A stretch of 64,000 nt of DNA, from positions 1 through 64,000 of the forward strand of contig NZ_JAUMUI010000006.1 of assembly GCF_030530745.1 (NCBI RefSeq). The letters run 5' to 3'. Within the stretch, counting starts at the first letter, position 1. Each line of letters opens with the position of its first letter. Source of the stretch: Neisseria sp. Its GTDB lineage: Bacteria; Pseudomonadota; Gammaproteobacteria; Burkholderiales; Neisseriaceae. The notes under the pieces are model-generated. The model searched no databases, had not been told where the DNA came from, and saw nothing but the letters and a program-made list of their open reading frames with translations. Shown here piece by piece: positions 33,187 to 42,834 of the stretch. Both the position numbers and the translations under genes were made by a program.

Positions 33187-34128
33187 ATGAAACCCGTTTC
33201 CTTTATTCTCGCTGTAACCGCCACCGCCGCGCTGATTTGGTTCTGCACCGGCATCGGTTTCGGCGAATGGCAAATGCCGCACCAAGCGGACGAAACCGTG
33301 CAGGCCATCCGCCTGCCGCGCGTGTGGGCGGCGCTGTTGGTCGGTGCCGCGCTGGCGGCAGCGGGCGCGGCTTTGCAGGCGCTGTTTGAAAACCCGCTGG
33401 CCGACCCCAGCCTGATCGGCACTTCCGGCGGCGCGGCCTTGGGCGTGATCTGCGTGCTGGCTTTCGGCGTCGGCGGCATCGGCGTGCCGCTGGCGGCGTT
33501 TGCCGGCGCGCTGGCAGTGTGTCTGCTGATTCTGGCGGCGCACAAACTGCTGGGCGGCGGCATGCTAGGTTTGCTGGTGTTGGGCTTTGTGTTGAGCGCG
33601 TTTTCGGCGGCGCTGGTAAGCCTGATTCTGTTTTTGTCCGACGACTTGGTGTTGCGCAGCACCACCGTTTGGCTGTCGGGCAGCTTGGCCGAAGCGGGTT
33701 TTACGCCGCCCGCTTATGCCGCAGGTGTGATGCTGGCGGGTTTGGCGCTGCTGCTGGGTGCGGGCAGAAAACTGGATATTCTGATGCTGGGCGAAGACAC
33801 CGCCGTGAGCATGGGCATCTCGGTGCCGCGCGTGCGCCTGCAAACGGTGGCCGGCGCCGCGCTGCTGACCGGTGCGGCGGTGTCGTTGTCGGGCATCATC
33901 GGCTTTCTCGGTATGATGATTCCCAATGTGCTGGCACAAACGGTGGGCGGACGGCGCAGCAAGCTGATAGCGCTCTCCGCCTGGCTCGGCGCGGTATTCT
34001 TGTTGGCGGTAGACAGCGCCGCCCGCTGGCTTGCCTATCCGGTGGATTTGCCGGTGGGCATCGTGATTGCGCTGCTGGGCGGGCCGTTTTTTATGTGGCT
34101 GTTTCTGCGGCCGTTGCGCGGCAGCTGA
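33187..34128 (+). CDS. hmuU: Haem ABC importer permease HmuU
   Basis: The 313-residue protein is a FecCD-type permease with about nine or ten membrane helices. Family motifs are RLPRVWAALLVGAALAAAGA, NPLADPSLIGTSGGAALG and the coupling region SLSGIIGFLGMMIPNV. It forms the membrane channel that takes haem from HmuT, powered by HmuV. The ATG at 33187 is chosen because it starts the first helix; the upstream frame is repeat DNA. It is 250 bp downstream of hmuT and 112 bp upstream of hmuV. Confidence 0.92.
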   Translation: MKPVSFILAVTATAALIWFCTGIGFGEWQMPHQADETVQAIRLPRVWAALLVGAALAAAGAALQALFENPLADPSLIGTSGGAALGVICVLAFGVGGIGVPLAAFAGALAVCLLILAAHKLLGGGMLGLLVLGFVLSAFSAALVSLILFLSDDLVLRSTTVWLSGSLAEAGFTPPAYAAGVMLAGLALLLGAGRKLDILMLGEDTAVSMGISVPRVRLQTVAGAALLTGAAVSLSGIIGFLGMMIPNVLAQTVGGRRSKLIALSAWLGAVFLLAVDSAARWLAYPVDLPVGIVIALLGGPFFMWLFLRPLRGS

Positions 34129-34240
34129 GGCCGTCTGAAAAAATTCAGAATACCCGTCATACTCGTACTTGATCCGAGCATCTATCTGTTTCTTAATAGA
34201 AAAAGAAACTGTCATTATTTATTCCCCAATCCAACCGATT

Positions 34241-34987
34241 ATGGACAACATCTCTTTTTCCATCCGCAATTTAACCGTTTCCACCCGCAGCAAAACCCTG
34301 CTGTCGCTGGGCGGGCTGGACATTCCGCACGGCTGCCACACCGCCGTAATAGGCCCCAACGGCGCAGGCAAATCTACCCTGCTCAAAGCCTTAATCGGGC
34401 AGGCCGGGCAAGGGGAGATTACTTTGTTCGGGCAGGCCGCCGCCCCGCAGCTGAAACAGGGCAAGGTGGCTTGGGTGGGGCAGCACGGCAGTTACCGGAT
34501 GCCGCTTACCGTGCGCGAATACATTACCTTGGGGCAGAAAAACAGCGGCAAACTGTTTCAGACGGCCGCCAAACTGCCGCCCGAAGCACAGGCGCTGCTC
34601 GAAGATTTCGACCTTGCCGGTTTGGCCGGCAAACGCATCCACGACCTTTCCGGCGGCGAACAGCAGCGCGCCAACATCGTGCGCGCCCTGCTGCAAAACG
34701 CCCCCGTGCTGCTGCTCGATGAGCCGTGCAACCACCTTGATATCCGCCATCAACACAGCCTGATGCGCTATCTCAACCGCCACACGCAGCGTTTCAGCGC
34801 GCTGATGGTGCTGCACGATTTAAACCTGGCCGCGCAATACGCACAGCACATCGTGTTGTTAAACCAAGGAAAACTGGTAGCCGCCGGCACGGCCGAAGCC
34901 GTGATGCAGCCGGGGTTGCTGGCCGGGGTGTATCAATGGCCGATACGGCGTGTTTGCAGCGGAGGCCGGGTTTATTTCGGCAGTTAA
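34241..34987 (+). CDS. hmuV: Haem ABC importer ATPase HmuV
   Basis: The 248-residue ATPase has Walker A GPNGAGKSTLLKAL, a Q-loop in VAWVGQHGSYRMP, signature DLSGGEQQRANIV, Walker B VLLLDEPCNHLD and switch histidine MVLHDLNLA. It belongs to the FecE/HmuV class. It ends the haem locus and is followed by an inverted DUS terminator. A half palindrome (34154-34185) separates it from hmuU. Confidence 0.93.
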   Translation: MDNISFSIRNLTVSTRSKTLLSLGGLDIPHGCHTAVIGPNGAGKSTLLKALIGQAGQGEITLFGQAAAPQLKQGKVAWVGQHGSYRMPLTVREYITLGQKNSGKLFQTAAKLPPEAQALLEDFDLAGLAGKRIHDLSGGEQQRANIVRALLQNAPVLLLDEPCNHLDIRHQHSLMRYLNRHTQRFSALMVLHDLNLAAQYAQHIVLLNQGKLVAAGTAEAVMQPGLLAGVYQWPIRRVCSGGRVYFGS

Positions 34988-35009
34988 GGAGGAGGGGAAA
35001 AACAGTAAG

Positions 35010-35038
35010 CAGGCCGTCTGAAACGTTCAGACGGCCTG
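35010..35038 (+). terminator. Inverted DUS terminator after hmuV
   Basis: CAGGCCGTCTGAA and TTCAGACGGCCTG pair around ACG, 22 bp after the hmuV stop codon. The remaining gap to the hisC start (35324) is AT-rich and shows no gene. Confidence 0.8.
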
Positions 35039-35324
35039 AAACCTTTTGCCGGATCTATCGGCTTTTAAAACATCAGCCCTATAACGGCAGACAAATATTT
35101 TCAGCTTCAAGCAGGTTTTGCCGAACCGTCGCACCGTTAATGTTTACAGCAGTTTTGCCTTATTTTAAAGGTTTCTTTAAGCAAAACTGTGCAAAAATAA
35201 AATAAAAAATTAACTGACTGTAAAAAAAACATGTTATATTTGCGGAAATTTATGCAAAAATACTGAAATGCCTGTCGGGCATGTATTTTTCAAGCCGTCC
35301 GCAACTCTGAACAGCAACCGCGAT

Positions 35325-36404
35325 ATGACTGCCGTTTCCGATTTTATCCGTTCCGATATCAAAGCCTTAACCGCCTACCAGGTGGCCGATTTGCCTGAAG
35401 GCTTTATCAAGCTCGATGCAATGGAAAGCCCCTGCCATCCGTTTGCAGGCGATGAAGCATTGTTAAACGAATGGTTATGCTTGCTGAAAAAAGCGCCGAT
35501 ACACCTTTATCCCAACCCCGCAACCAGCGGCCTGCGGGAGGCCTTGCGCGAAGTGTTCGGCATTCCGCAGGCGGCCGAAATCGCATTGGGCAACGGTTCC
35601 GACGAGCTGATCCAACTGGTTACCATGCTGCTGGCCAAGCCCGGTGCGGCCATGCTGGCGGTGGAACCGGGTTTCGTGATGTATAAACACAATGCCGCTT
35701 TGTTCGGCATGGATTATATCGGCGTACCGCTGAACGAAGATTTCACGCTGAACCTGTCGGCGGTGCTGGCTGCGATTGAAAAGCATAACCCCGCGCTGGT
35801 TTTTATCGCTTATCCGAACAACCCCACCGGCACGGGTTTTAAGCGCGAAGAAGTGGAGGCCGTTATCCGCGCCGCCAAGGGCTTGGTGGTGGTGGATGAA
35901 GCCTACGGCGCGTTCAGCGGCGACAGCTTTCTGCCTCAGGCGGGCAGCATTGAAAATCTGCTGGTGATGCGCACCATCAGCAAAATCGGCTTTGCCGGCC
36001 TGCGCGTGGGCTATGCCTGCGGCTGTGCGGCGCTGATGCGCGAATTGGCGAAAATCGTGCCGCCCTACAATATGAACCAATTGTGTTTGGCAACGGCGAA
36101 ATTCGCCCTGCAACATGCAGATAGAATCGCACGCACTACCGCAGCCCTGAAAGCCGAGCGCGAACGCCTGTTTCGTGAGCTGTCTGCTATAGGCCGTTTG
36201 AAAGCCTTTCCGAGCGAAGCCAATTTCATTACCGTACGCGTACCCGATGCCGCAGAGACATACGAAGCCTTAAAGAAAAATAAAATCCTGGTGAAAAAGC
36301 TGCACGGTTCGCACCCGATCTTGGCTCAATGCCTGCGCCTTACCGTTGGTTCGCCGCAGCAGAACGATGCGGTTTTAAACGTTATCCGCAACCTGTATGT
36401 TTAG
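35325..36404 (+). CDS. hisC: Histidinol-phosphate aminotransferase
   Basis: The 359-residue PLP enzyme carries out the aminotransfer step of histidine synthesis. Motifs include the N-terminal KLDAMESP (family form LD-NENP), LGNGSDELIQL, AYPNNPTGTGF, the aspartate in VVVDEAYGAF and the PLP lysine in TISKIGFAGLRVGYA. The ATG at 35325 is preferred over an upstream TTG or ATG because family homology starts here. It is followed by hisB after 210 bp that contain a structured element. Confidence 0.94.
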   Translation: MTAVSDFIRSDIKALTAYQVADLPEGFIKLDAMESPCHPFAGDEALLNEWLCLLKKAPIHLYPNPATSGLREALREVFGIPQAAEIALGNGSDELIQLVTMLLAKPGAAMLAVEPGFVMYKHNAALFGMDYIGVPLNEDFTLNLSAVLAAIEKHNPALVFIAYPNNPTGTGFKREEVEAVIRAAKGLVVVDEAYGAFSGDSFLPQAGSIENLLVMRTISKIGFAGLRVGYACGCAALMRELAKIVPPYNMNQLCLATAKFALQHADRIARTTAALKAERERLFRELSAIGRLKAFPSEANFITVRVPDAAETYEALKKNKILVKKLHGSHPILAQCLRLTVGSPQQNDAVLNVIRNLYV

Positions 36405-36477
36405 AAAAAACGCCCGTTATGTTTTCAGACGGCATACCGTGGCAGCATTAATAATTTTAATCTGTTTTTTGTTAAAA

Positions 36478-36593
36478 GTTCCAATATGCGGGACGGCTCA
36501 TAAAGCACCGTCCTGTGTACTGCCCTGATAGGGAAGGTGCCCCCGCCTTCCTGTTTAAAGCCAAATCCCACCGCCATGTAAGTGGCGGGGTTT
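36478..36593 (+). ncRNA. Structured element, candidate small RNA, hisB copy
   Basis: The sequence can form three stem-loops: GGACGG with CCGTCC (36491-36513), GGAAGG with CCTTCC (36532-36551), and CCGCC with GGCGG (36571-36589) followed by TTT. A related element lies on the minus strand upstream of ndk (50161-50063). Both share GTTYCAAYATRCRGGACG, CATAAAGC and TGCCCTGATA, while the second stem differs in sequence but keeps pairing. It could be a small RNA, a leader, or a repeat such as the meningococcal REP2 type. Expression is unknown. Confidence 0.45.
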
Positions 36594-36614
36594 CAACCGT
36601 AAAGGAATATTCTG

Positions 36615-37559
36615 ATGAACAAAACCCAACTCCATCTTAAAAATCTGCAGCTGCTGATCAAAGAGGCCGGTTCTATGGCTGAATTGGCACGCCGCTGCGG
36701 CTACGATAACTCCGCTTCGCTCTCGCAAATCAAGCGTCGCCTGGAGCTTCAATCCGAAGATGAAAACGGCCGCGGTATCCGCCCCTCGCTTTTGTCGAAA
36801 TTCGAAACCGGCATGGGCAAGCGCAAAGGCTGGATGAACCGCGAGCATAATCCCGAAGAGGAACAGCGCCGCAAAGAAGCGGCAGCAGCCCGTGCCGCAG
36901 CGGCGGAACAGGCGGCATTTTCCGTACCCGCACCCGCAATCGATTTCAACCGTGCCGAAGGCCGCGTGGCCGCAGTCAGCCGCAATACCCGTGAAACCCA
37001 AATTACAGTGGCTGTCAATCTCGACGGAACGGGGCAAGGCCGCTTCGACACCGGCGTGCCTTTCTTGGAGCACATGCTTGAGCAAGTGGCCCGCCACAGC
37101 CTGATCGACATCGACATCACCTGCAAAGGCGATCTGCATATCGACGATCACCACACCGTCGAAGACATCGGCATCACTTTCGGCCAAGCATTAAAACAGG
37201 CGCTGGGCAACAAGGCGGGTATCCGCCGCTACGGCCATGCCTATGTGCCGCTCGACGAGGCTTTAAGCCGCGTGGTAATCGACCTGTCAGGCCGCCCCGG
37301 CTTGGTTTACAACATCGAATTCACCCGTGCCTTAATCGGCAGGTTTGATGTGGATTTGTTCAGCGAGTTTTTCACCGGCCTGGTCAACCACAGCATGATG
37401 ACGCTGCATATCGACAACTTCAGCGGCAAAAACGCCCACCACCAAGCCGAAACCGTGTTCAAAGCCTTCGGCCGTGCTTTGCACGCAGCGGTAGAGTTCG
37501 ATCCGCGCATGGCCGGGCAGATGCCTTCCACCAAGGGAATGCTCACCGAAGAAGAGTAA
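36615..37559 (+). CDS. hisB: Imidazoleglycerol-phosphate dehydratase with N-terminal extension
   Basis: The 314-residue protein has a normal HisB dehydratase from about residue 117 to the end, with metal-binding [13 protein letters not shown] and [12 protein letters not shown] and the [15 protein letters not shown] segment. The first 110 residues or so are extra. They contain a helix-turn-helix-like [20 protein letters not shown], a LKRRLE-type helix and [17 protein letters not shown] recall a similar extension in meningococcal HisB. Usual HisB is about 195 residues. A DNA-binding or regulatory role of the extension is inference. It follows hisC. Confidence 0.93.
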   Translation: MNKTQLHLKNLQLLIKEAGSMAELARRCGYDNSASLSQIKRRLELQSEDENGRGIRPSLLSKFETGMGKRKGWMNREHNPEEEQRRKEAAAARAAAAEQAAFSVPAPAIDFNRAEGRVAAVSRNTRETQITVAVNLDGTGQGRFDTGVPFLEHMLEQVARHSLIDIDITCKGDLHIDDHHTVEDIGITFGQALKQALGNKAGIRRYGHAYVPLDEALSRVVIDLSGRPGLVYNIEFTRALIGRFDVDLFSEFFTGLVNHSMMTLHIDNFSGKNAHHQAETVFKAFGRALHAAVEFDPRMAGQMPSTKGMLTEEE

Positions 37560-37666
37560 GCCGCAGCCGCCTGTTCTGCAGGAAAACATCGGGCGGCAGT
37601 GAAAACCGCCTGACGACGGGTTATGAAGAAAAACCGGTGTTTTCATCAGAAACTCCTTTACGGCGG

Positions 37667-37834
37667 TGGGGTCTGTTGATAATTGACCGGCGAAGCGGTT
37701 TTTTGAGGCAAAAATCCGCGTATGCAAGGCAAAAAGCGCAGCAAGGTTGGACACCTTGCGAGCATTTTTAACGCCGCAGACGGGGATTTTTGACCAAAAA
37801 CACCGCCGTTGTGTTAATTGTCAACAGGCCCTAG
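37667..37834 (+). mobile_element. CTAG-bordered miniature element, copy E
   Basis: This copy begins GGGTCTGTTGATAATTGACC and ends TTAATTGTCAACAGGCC followed by CTAG. The left border has lost CTAG. The interior matches copy A in the same orientation. The rest of the 37560-38021 gap has a G7 run near 37854, an inverted DUS and no gene. Confidence 0.75.
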
Positions 37835-37940
37835 AGTTCGGCCTGGTTTTGATGGGGGGGCAACCTTTCCAAATCAGGCAATACACAGGAAATCGCTTGA
37901 TGCCGCCCTGTGTTGAGATATTTTGCTGTTTGAATAAAAC

Positions 37941-37972
37941 AAGGCCGTCTGAAAAACTTTCAGACGGCCTTG
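37941..37972. terminator. Inverted DUS terminator between hisB and rluF
   Basis: AAGGCCGTCTGAAA and TTTCAGACGGCCTT pair around AAC. It lies in the convergent gap 49 bp beyond the rluF stop codon. Confidence 0.75.
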
Positions 37973-38021
37973 CAGTATGGGGTTCTGCTTTTTTTTGGGT
38001 TGTAGCGGCTGCAATTGGTGT

Positions 38022-38765
38022 TTAAAAAGTTTCGTCGTGCCGTAGATAGCGCCATTTGCCCGGCGGCAGCCTGCCCAGTTTCACTTTGCCCATGCGGATG
38101 CGCTTGAGGCCGGTTACGCGCAGGCCGACCAGTTCGCACATGCGGCGGATTTGGCGTTTTTTGCCCTGTTTTAACACAAAACGCAGCTGGTCTTCGTTTT
38201 GCCATTCCACCTTGGCGGGTTTGAGCTTTTCGCCGTCGAGGCTCAAGCCGTGGTTGAGCAGCCTTAAGCCTTCTTCGCCCAAGGTGCCGCGTACGCGCAC
38301 GAGGTATTCTTTTTCGCTGCCGCTGTTTTCGCCGATAAGCTGTTTGGCGATGCGGCCGTCTTGCGTGAGCACCAACAGGCCGACCGAGTCGATGTCCAAA
38401 CGTCCGGCAGGGGCGAGTCCGAATTTGTGTTTTTCGCTGAATTTGATGCGGCTGTCGTCGCCTTCCCAGCGGTTTTCGGGGGTGATTAGTTCGGCGGCGG
38501 ATTTATAGCCCTTTTCGGCCTGCGCGCTCACATAGCCTACGGGTTTGTTGAGCAGTATCGTTACCCGCTGCGCCTGTTTTTCGTGTGCCTGTTTGTCGAG
38601 GTCGATGCGGTCGGCGGGGGTAACTTTCTGGCCGAGCACGGCGGTTTTTCCGTTCACTTTCACCCAGCCCTGTTCGATATAGCCGTCGGCTTCGCGGCGC
38701 GAGCAGAGGCCGAGTTCGGCCATGCGTTTGGAAAGGCGTAGGGGTTCTTGCGGGGAATTGGGCAT
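38022..38765 (-). CDS. rluF: 23S rRNA pseudouridine synthase, RluF type
   Basis: The 247-residue protein has an N-terminal S4 RNA-binding domain ([31 protein letters not shown], given here as a description of residues 8-38) and a RsuA-type catalytic domain with the aspartate in [19 protein letters not shown]. The C-terminus has the [11 protein letters not shown] motif of the family. RluF modifies U2604 of 23S rRNA. RluB or RluE are less likely because of length and the [14 protein letters not shown] segment. It is divergent from psd. Confidence 0.85.
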   Translation of the reverse strand: MPNSPQEPLRLSKRMAELGLCSRREADGYIEQGWVKVNGKTAVLGQKVTPADRIDLDKQAHEKQAQRVTILLNKPVGYVSAQAEKGYKSAAELITPENRWEGDDSRIKFSEKHKFGLAPAGRLDIDSVGLLVLTQDGRIAKQLIGENSGSEKEYLVRVRGTLGEEGLRLLNHGLSLDGEKLKPAKVEWQNEDQLRFVLKQGKKRQIRRMCELVGLRVTGLKRIRMGKVKLGRLPPGKWRYLRHDETF

Positions 38766-38910
38766 TTCAGACGGCCTATTCGGTAAAAATAGTTATTTTA
38801 TTATAGCCGAGAAGCAGTTGCCGTTTTTTGTTTTCAGACGGCCTTTTCCCTTTATATACCGTTATCGGCTATAATCCGGAACCCTTTACAGACAACACAG
38901 AGGAAGCGCT

Positions 38911-39726
38911 ATGTCCCGTTTTTACCCGCACCCGATTATCGCCCGCGAAGGCTGGCCGTTTATCGGCGGCGGCCTGATTGCCGGTGTTTTGATAACTTTG
39001 TGGGCCGGTTGGTGGTCGCTGCCTTTCTGGCTGTTTACCGTGTTTGCGTTGCAGTTTTTCCGCGATCCGGCACGGACTGTGCCGCAGGATGCGGATGCGG
39101 TGTTAAGCCCGGTTGACGGCCGCATTGTGGTGGTGGAGCGCGCGCCCGACCCTTACCGCCGGGTGGAATCGCTGAAAATCAGCGTGTTTATGAACGTGTT
39201 TAACGTGCATTCGCAACGCTCGCCAGTCGACGGCACGGTAACGGCGGTGGAATACACGCCGGGCAAGTTTGTAAACGCCGATTTGGACAAGGCCAGTACC
39301 GAAAACGAGCGCAACGCCGTGTTGGCCACTACCCGCAGCGGCCGCGAAGTAACCTTTGTGCAGGTGGCGGGCTTGGTGGCGCGGCGGATTCTGTGCTATA
39401 CGCAGGTAGGCGACACATTGCGGCGCGGCGAACGTTACGGCTTTATCCGCTTCGGTTCGCGTGTTGACGTTTACCTGCCGGTTGATGCGCAGGCGCAGGT
39501 GGCCATCGGCGACAAAGTCAGCGCCACCGAAACCATCTTGGCTCGCTTGCCGTTAACCGCACCGCAGCCGGCCGCCACCGCAGAAACTGCTGCCGCAGCT
39601 GTGGCGGATAATCATGCAGAAGCCAACGGAACCGAACCCCTGCCCGGCACTGAAGTGGCGCAAGCTGAAATCGAAGCCTCTGCCGGAAAAGTGCGCAAGG
39701 CGGTTGAAAAAGAGTTTGGCGCTTAA
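38911..39726 (+). CDS. psd: Phosphatidylserine decarboxylase, short type
   Basis: The 271-residue proenzyme makes phosphatidylethanolamine at the inner membrane. Two N-terminal hydrophobic stretches ([19 protein letters not shown] and [14 protein letters not shown]) are followed by the catalytic part with [13 protein letters not shown] and [11 protein letters not shown], where cleavage between Gly and Ser forms the pyruvoyl group. This is the PSD-A-related short form. An alanine-rich C-terminal tail is variable. A GCTATAAT box lies 30-40 bp upstream. Confidence 0.93.
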   Translation: MSRFYPHPIIAREGWPFIGGGLIAGVLITLWAGWWSLPFWLFTVFALQFFRDPARTVPQDADAVLSPVDGRIVVVERAPDPYRRVESLKISVFMNVFNVHSQRSPVDGTVTAVEYTPGKFVNADLDKASTENERNAVLATTRSGREVTFVQVAGLVARRILCYTQVGDTLRRGERYGFIRFGSRVDVYLPVDAQAQVAIGDKVSATETILARLPLTAPQPAATAETAAAAVADNHAEANGTEPLPGTEVAQAEIEASAGKVRKAVEKEFGA

Positions 39727-39755
39727 CGTTAAGAGAATGTTTGACGTTTTCAAAC

Positions 39756-39844
39756 AGGCCGTCTGAAAAAAACGAACTGTACCCCCAACAAGTCGAATTT
39801 CTCCAACTTGAAAAGGTATAGTTCGTTTTTTTTTCAGACGGCCT
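39756..39844. repeat. Long compound hairpin bounded by DUS between psd and ppk
   Basis: An inverted DUS pair encloses a second, unrelated inverted repeat. ACGAACTGTACC pairs with GGTATAGTTCGT, and inside it CAAGT pairs with ACTTG around CGAATTTCTCCA. The outer DUS stem continues the pairing through A and T runs. The result is one long, nearly continuous stem with small interior loops. It would terminate psd. The central loop has no known function. Confidence 0.6.
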
Positions 39845-39926
39845 ATCGCTATGATTGTGAAAGTTATGCTGAAAAACGTTATACTATATGATTAACATCA
39901 ATACTTTCGAAGCATGGAGCAAATCA

Positions 39927-41984
39927 ATGTCTGAAACCAACCGTTTTTTATGCCGCGAGTTGGGCTTGCTGGCATTTAACCGTCGCGTATTGGCGCAGGC
40001 GCAGGATACGCGCGTGCCGCTTTTGGAGCGTTTGCGCTTTTTGTGCATCGTATCATCCAATCTCGACGAATTTTTCGAAGTGCGCATGGCTTACCTCAAG
40101 CGCGAGCAGAAACAGCGCCCCAATCTGATTCTTGACAGCGGCAAAACCCCTACTGAAACCATTGCTGCCGCCCGCGAAGAAGTACGGGCGCTGATACACG
40201 AGCAATACGCTCTGTTTAATGAAGAGCTGCAGCCTGCCTTAAGCAAAGAAGGCATACATTTCTACCGCCGCCGTAACTGGACGCCCGAACAGCGCGCATG
40301 GGTTCAGGACTATTTCGACCGCGAGCTGCTGCAAATCCTCACCCCCATCGGCCTCGACCCTTCGCACCCTTTCCCGCGCCCGCTCAACAAATCGCTCAAT
40401 TTTGCCGTCGAACTGGAAGGTAACGACGCTTTCGGTCGGGCTTCAGGTATGGCTATCGTGCAGGCGCCGCGTATCCTGCCCCGCGTTATCAAGCTGCCGT
40501 CCGAAATCTGCAACGGCGACGACGGCTTTGTGTTTTTATCGTCGATTCTGCACGAATATGTGGGCAAACTCTTCCCCGGTATGGAAGTCAAAGGCTGCCA
40601 CCAGTTCCGCCTCACGCGCGACAGCGATCTGACGGTAGACGAAGAAGACCTGAAAAACCTGCGCACTGCCATTCAGAGCGAGCTGAGAGACCGCGAATAC
40701 GGAGACGGCGTCCGCCTCGAAGTGGCAGAAACCTGTCCGCCGCATATTTATGAATTCCTGCTCGGCCATTTCAAGCTTGACGCATCCGAGCTTTATCAGG
40801 TGAGGGGACCTGTAAACCTGGTGCGCCTGATGGCAGTGCCCGATATGGTGGACCGCCCCGATTTAAAGTACCGGCCTCGCACGGCGGGGTTTCCCAGTAA
40901 CCTGAGCAAAGGCAAATCAGTATTGGCTGCCGCTGCAGCCGGCCCCGTTCTGCTGCATCACCCCTACCAGTCGTTTGAACCGGTGGTGCGCTTTATCCAA
41001 GAGGCCGCCGTCGATCCCGATGTTGTGGCCATCAAAATGACTATCTACCGTACCGGCAGTACATCCGAGCTGGTGAAGGCCCTGCTGCGCGCTACCCGGG
41101 CCGGCAAAATCGTTACCGTGGTGGTGGAACTGATGGCGCGCTTTGACGAAGCCAACAACGTCAATTGGGCGCAACAGCTCGAAAATGCCGGGGCACACGT
41201 GGTATACGGGGTGTTCGGCTATAAGGTCCACGCCAAAATGGCACTGGTAATCCGCCGCGAAAACGGTGTGCTCAAACGCTATGCCCACTTGGGTACGGGC
41301 AACTACCACCAAGGTACTTCGCGCATCTACACCGATTTCGGCCTGATTACCGCCGATGAAGACATGACTGCCGATGTGAACACCCTGTTTATGGAAATTA
41401 CGGGGCTGGGGCAGCCGGGGAGGCTGAACAAACTGTATCAAAGCCCGTTTACCCTGCAGCCCATGGTTATGGAAAGCATAGAGCGGGAAATGTGCCATGC
41501 CCAAGCGGGGAGGCCGGCGCGGATTATCGCCAAAATGAATTCGCTGATTGAGCCCAAGGTTATCGAAGCCCTTTATGCCGCCAGTGCCGCCGGCGTGCAG
41601 ATCGATCTGATTGTGCGCGGCATGTGCGCCCTGCGCCCCGAAGTGCCGGGTTTGTCAGACAATATCCGCGTGCGTTCCATCATCGGCCGCCAGCTCGAAC
41701 ACTCGCGCGTATATTATTTTTATAACAACGGTGAAGAAAACACCTATATTTCCAGCGCCGACTGGATGGGGCGCAACTTCTTCCGCCGCATCGAAACCTG
41801 CACACCCATCGAAGACGCCGCCCTGAAAGCCCGCGTGATACGCGAAGGCCTCACCCTTGCCCTGCAGGACAACCGGCAGGCATGGCTGATGCGCCCCGAC
41901 GGCAGCTACGTGCGCGCGGAGCCTGCCGAAGGCGGAGAAGAGGCGAGCCTGCAAGACCAACTGTGGGCGGAATACGGCACTTAA
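39927..41984 (+). CDS. ppk: Polyphosphate kinase 1
   Basis: The 685-residue enzyme reversibly makes inorganic polyphosphate from ATP. The four PPK1 domains are present: NRFLCRELGLLAFNRRVLAQ at the start, the CFRC-type tunnel region, the phosphorylated histidine in GYKVHAKMALVIRRE, and a second histidine region in RSIIGRQLEHSRVYYF. The ATG at 39927 has a GGAG ribosome site and gives the length I recall for the meningococcal enzyme; a longer frame starts at 39888. It stands alone with an inverted DUS after it. Confidence 0.95.
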   Translation: MSETNRFLCRELGLLAFNRRVLAQAQDTRVPLLERLRFLCIVSSNLDEFFEVRMAYLKREQKQRPNLILDSGKTPTETIAAAREEVRALIHEQYALFNEELQPALSKEGIHFYRRRNWTPEQRAWVQDYFDRELLQILTPIGLDPSHPFPRPLNKSLNFAVELEGNDAFGRASGMAIVQAPRILPRVIKLPSEICNGDDGFVFLSSILHEYVGKLFPGMEVKGCHQFRLTRDSDLTVDEEDLKNLRTAIQSELRDREYGDGVRLEVAETCPPHIYEFLLGHFKLDASELYQVRGPVNLVRLMAVPDMVDRPDLKYRPRTAGFPSNLSKGKSVLAAAAAGPVLLHHPYQSFEPVVRFIQEAAVDPDVVAIKMTIYRTGSTSELVKALLRATRAGKIVTVVVELMARFDEANNVNWAQQLENAGAHVVYGVFGYKVHAKMALVIRRENGVLKRYAHLGTGNYHQGTSRIYTDFGLITADEDMTADVNTLFMEITGLGQPGRLNKLYQSPFTLQPMVMESIEREMCHAQAGRPARIIAKMNSLIEPKVIEALYAASAAGVQIDLIVRGMCALRPEVPGLSDNIRVRSIIGRQLEHSRVYYFYNNGEENTYISSADWMGRNFFRRIETCTPIEDAALKARVIREGLTLALQDNRQAWLMRPDGSYVRAEPAEGGEEASLQDQLWAEYGT

Positions 41985-42027
41985 CAGAGCGGGCGCTGTG
42001 TAAACAACGCGGTTAATTCTTACATCG

Positions 42028-42058
42028 AGGCCGTCTGAAAAATTTTCAGACGGCCTTT
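42028..42058. terminator. Inverted DUS terminator between ppk and tmk
   Basis: GAGGCCGTCTGAAAAA and TTTTCAGACGGCCTTTC form a hairpin in the gap between convergent ppk and tmk. Confidence 0.8.
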
Positions 42059-42081
42059 CGGTATCTAATCAAAATTCACAA

Positions 42082-42702
42082 TCATAACCCGAAATGCCGG
42101 TTTAATGCGGCTTCGACAGACTGCCTCACGGCTTCGCGCCCGCGGTTGCTGTCGATAACCGCGTAGCGATCGGGGGCGGCGGCGGCGCGGTTAAGGTAAA
42201 CATCGCGCACGCGGGTGAAAAAGGCGGCTTCTTCCTGCTCAAAGCGGTCTTTTTCGCGGTTTCGGCTGATGCGTTCCATAGAAACTTCCAGCGGCACGTC
42301 GAGCAGGATGGTCAGATCGGGACGCAGGCTTCCTTGCACCCAGTTTTCAAGCGCGGCAATGTCGGCCGGCGGCATGCCGCGGCCGCCGCCCTGGTAGGCG
42401 AAGGTGGCATCGGTGAAGCGGTCGGAAACCACGTTCACGCCGCGTGCCAGCGCGGGGGCGATAACGCTTTCGATGTGTTGGCAGCGGGCGGCGAACATCA
42501 TCAGTGTTTCGGTGCGCAAACCGGCTTGGGTGGCGGGGTTGAGCAGGATTTCGCGCAAGGCCTCTCCCACCGGCGTGCCGCCCGGCTCGCGGGTAAACAG
42601 CACCGGCAGGTTGCGGGTTTCAAACCAATTTCGAATCACGGCAAGGTTGGTGGATTTGCCCGCGCCGTCGATGCCGTCAAGCGTGATAAATTGTGCCTGC
42701 AT
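42082..42702 (-). CDS. tmk: Thymidylate kinase
   Basis: The 206-residue kinase converts dTMP to dTDP. The P-loop is GIDGAGKST, the DR(Y/F)-type motif is in VSDRFTDATFAYQGGGRG, FTREPGGTPVGEALRE binds dTMP, and the lid region includes SRNREKDRFEQEE. It lies 132 bp downstream of mltG on the same strand; the gap holds an inverted DUS. The mltG-tmk order is widespread in proteobacteria. Confidence 0.96.
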   Translation of the reverse strand: MQAQFITLDGIDGAGKSTNLAVIRNWFETRNLPVLFTREPGGTPVGEALREILLNPATQAGLRTETLMMFAARCQHIESVIAPALARGVNVVSDRFTDATFAYQGGGRGMPPADIAALENWVQGSLRPDLTILLDVPLEVSMERISRNREKDRFEQEEAAFFTRVRDVYLNRAAAAPDRYAVIDSNRGREAVRQSVEAALNRHFGL

Positions 42703-42834
42703 GGTGTTTGCTTTTCAGGGGGGGATAGGCGGCATTATAAAAGAAAAGAAATCGAGTTAAAGGCCGTCTGAAAACATTTTTGTTAAGTTAAACAGAAGCA
42801 AAATATTTTCAGACGGCCTTTGCGGAGTTATGCC

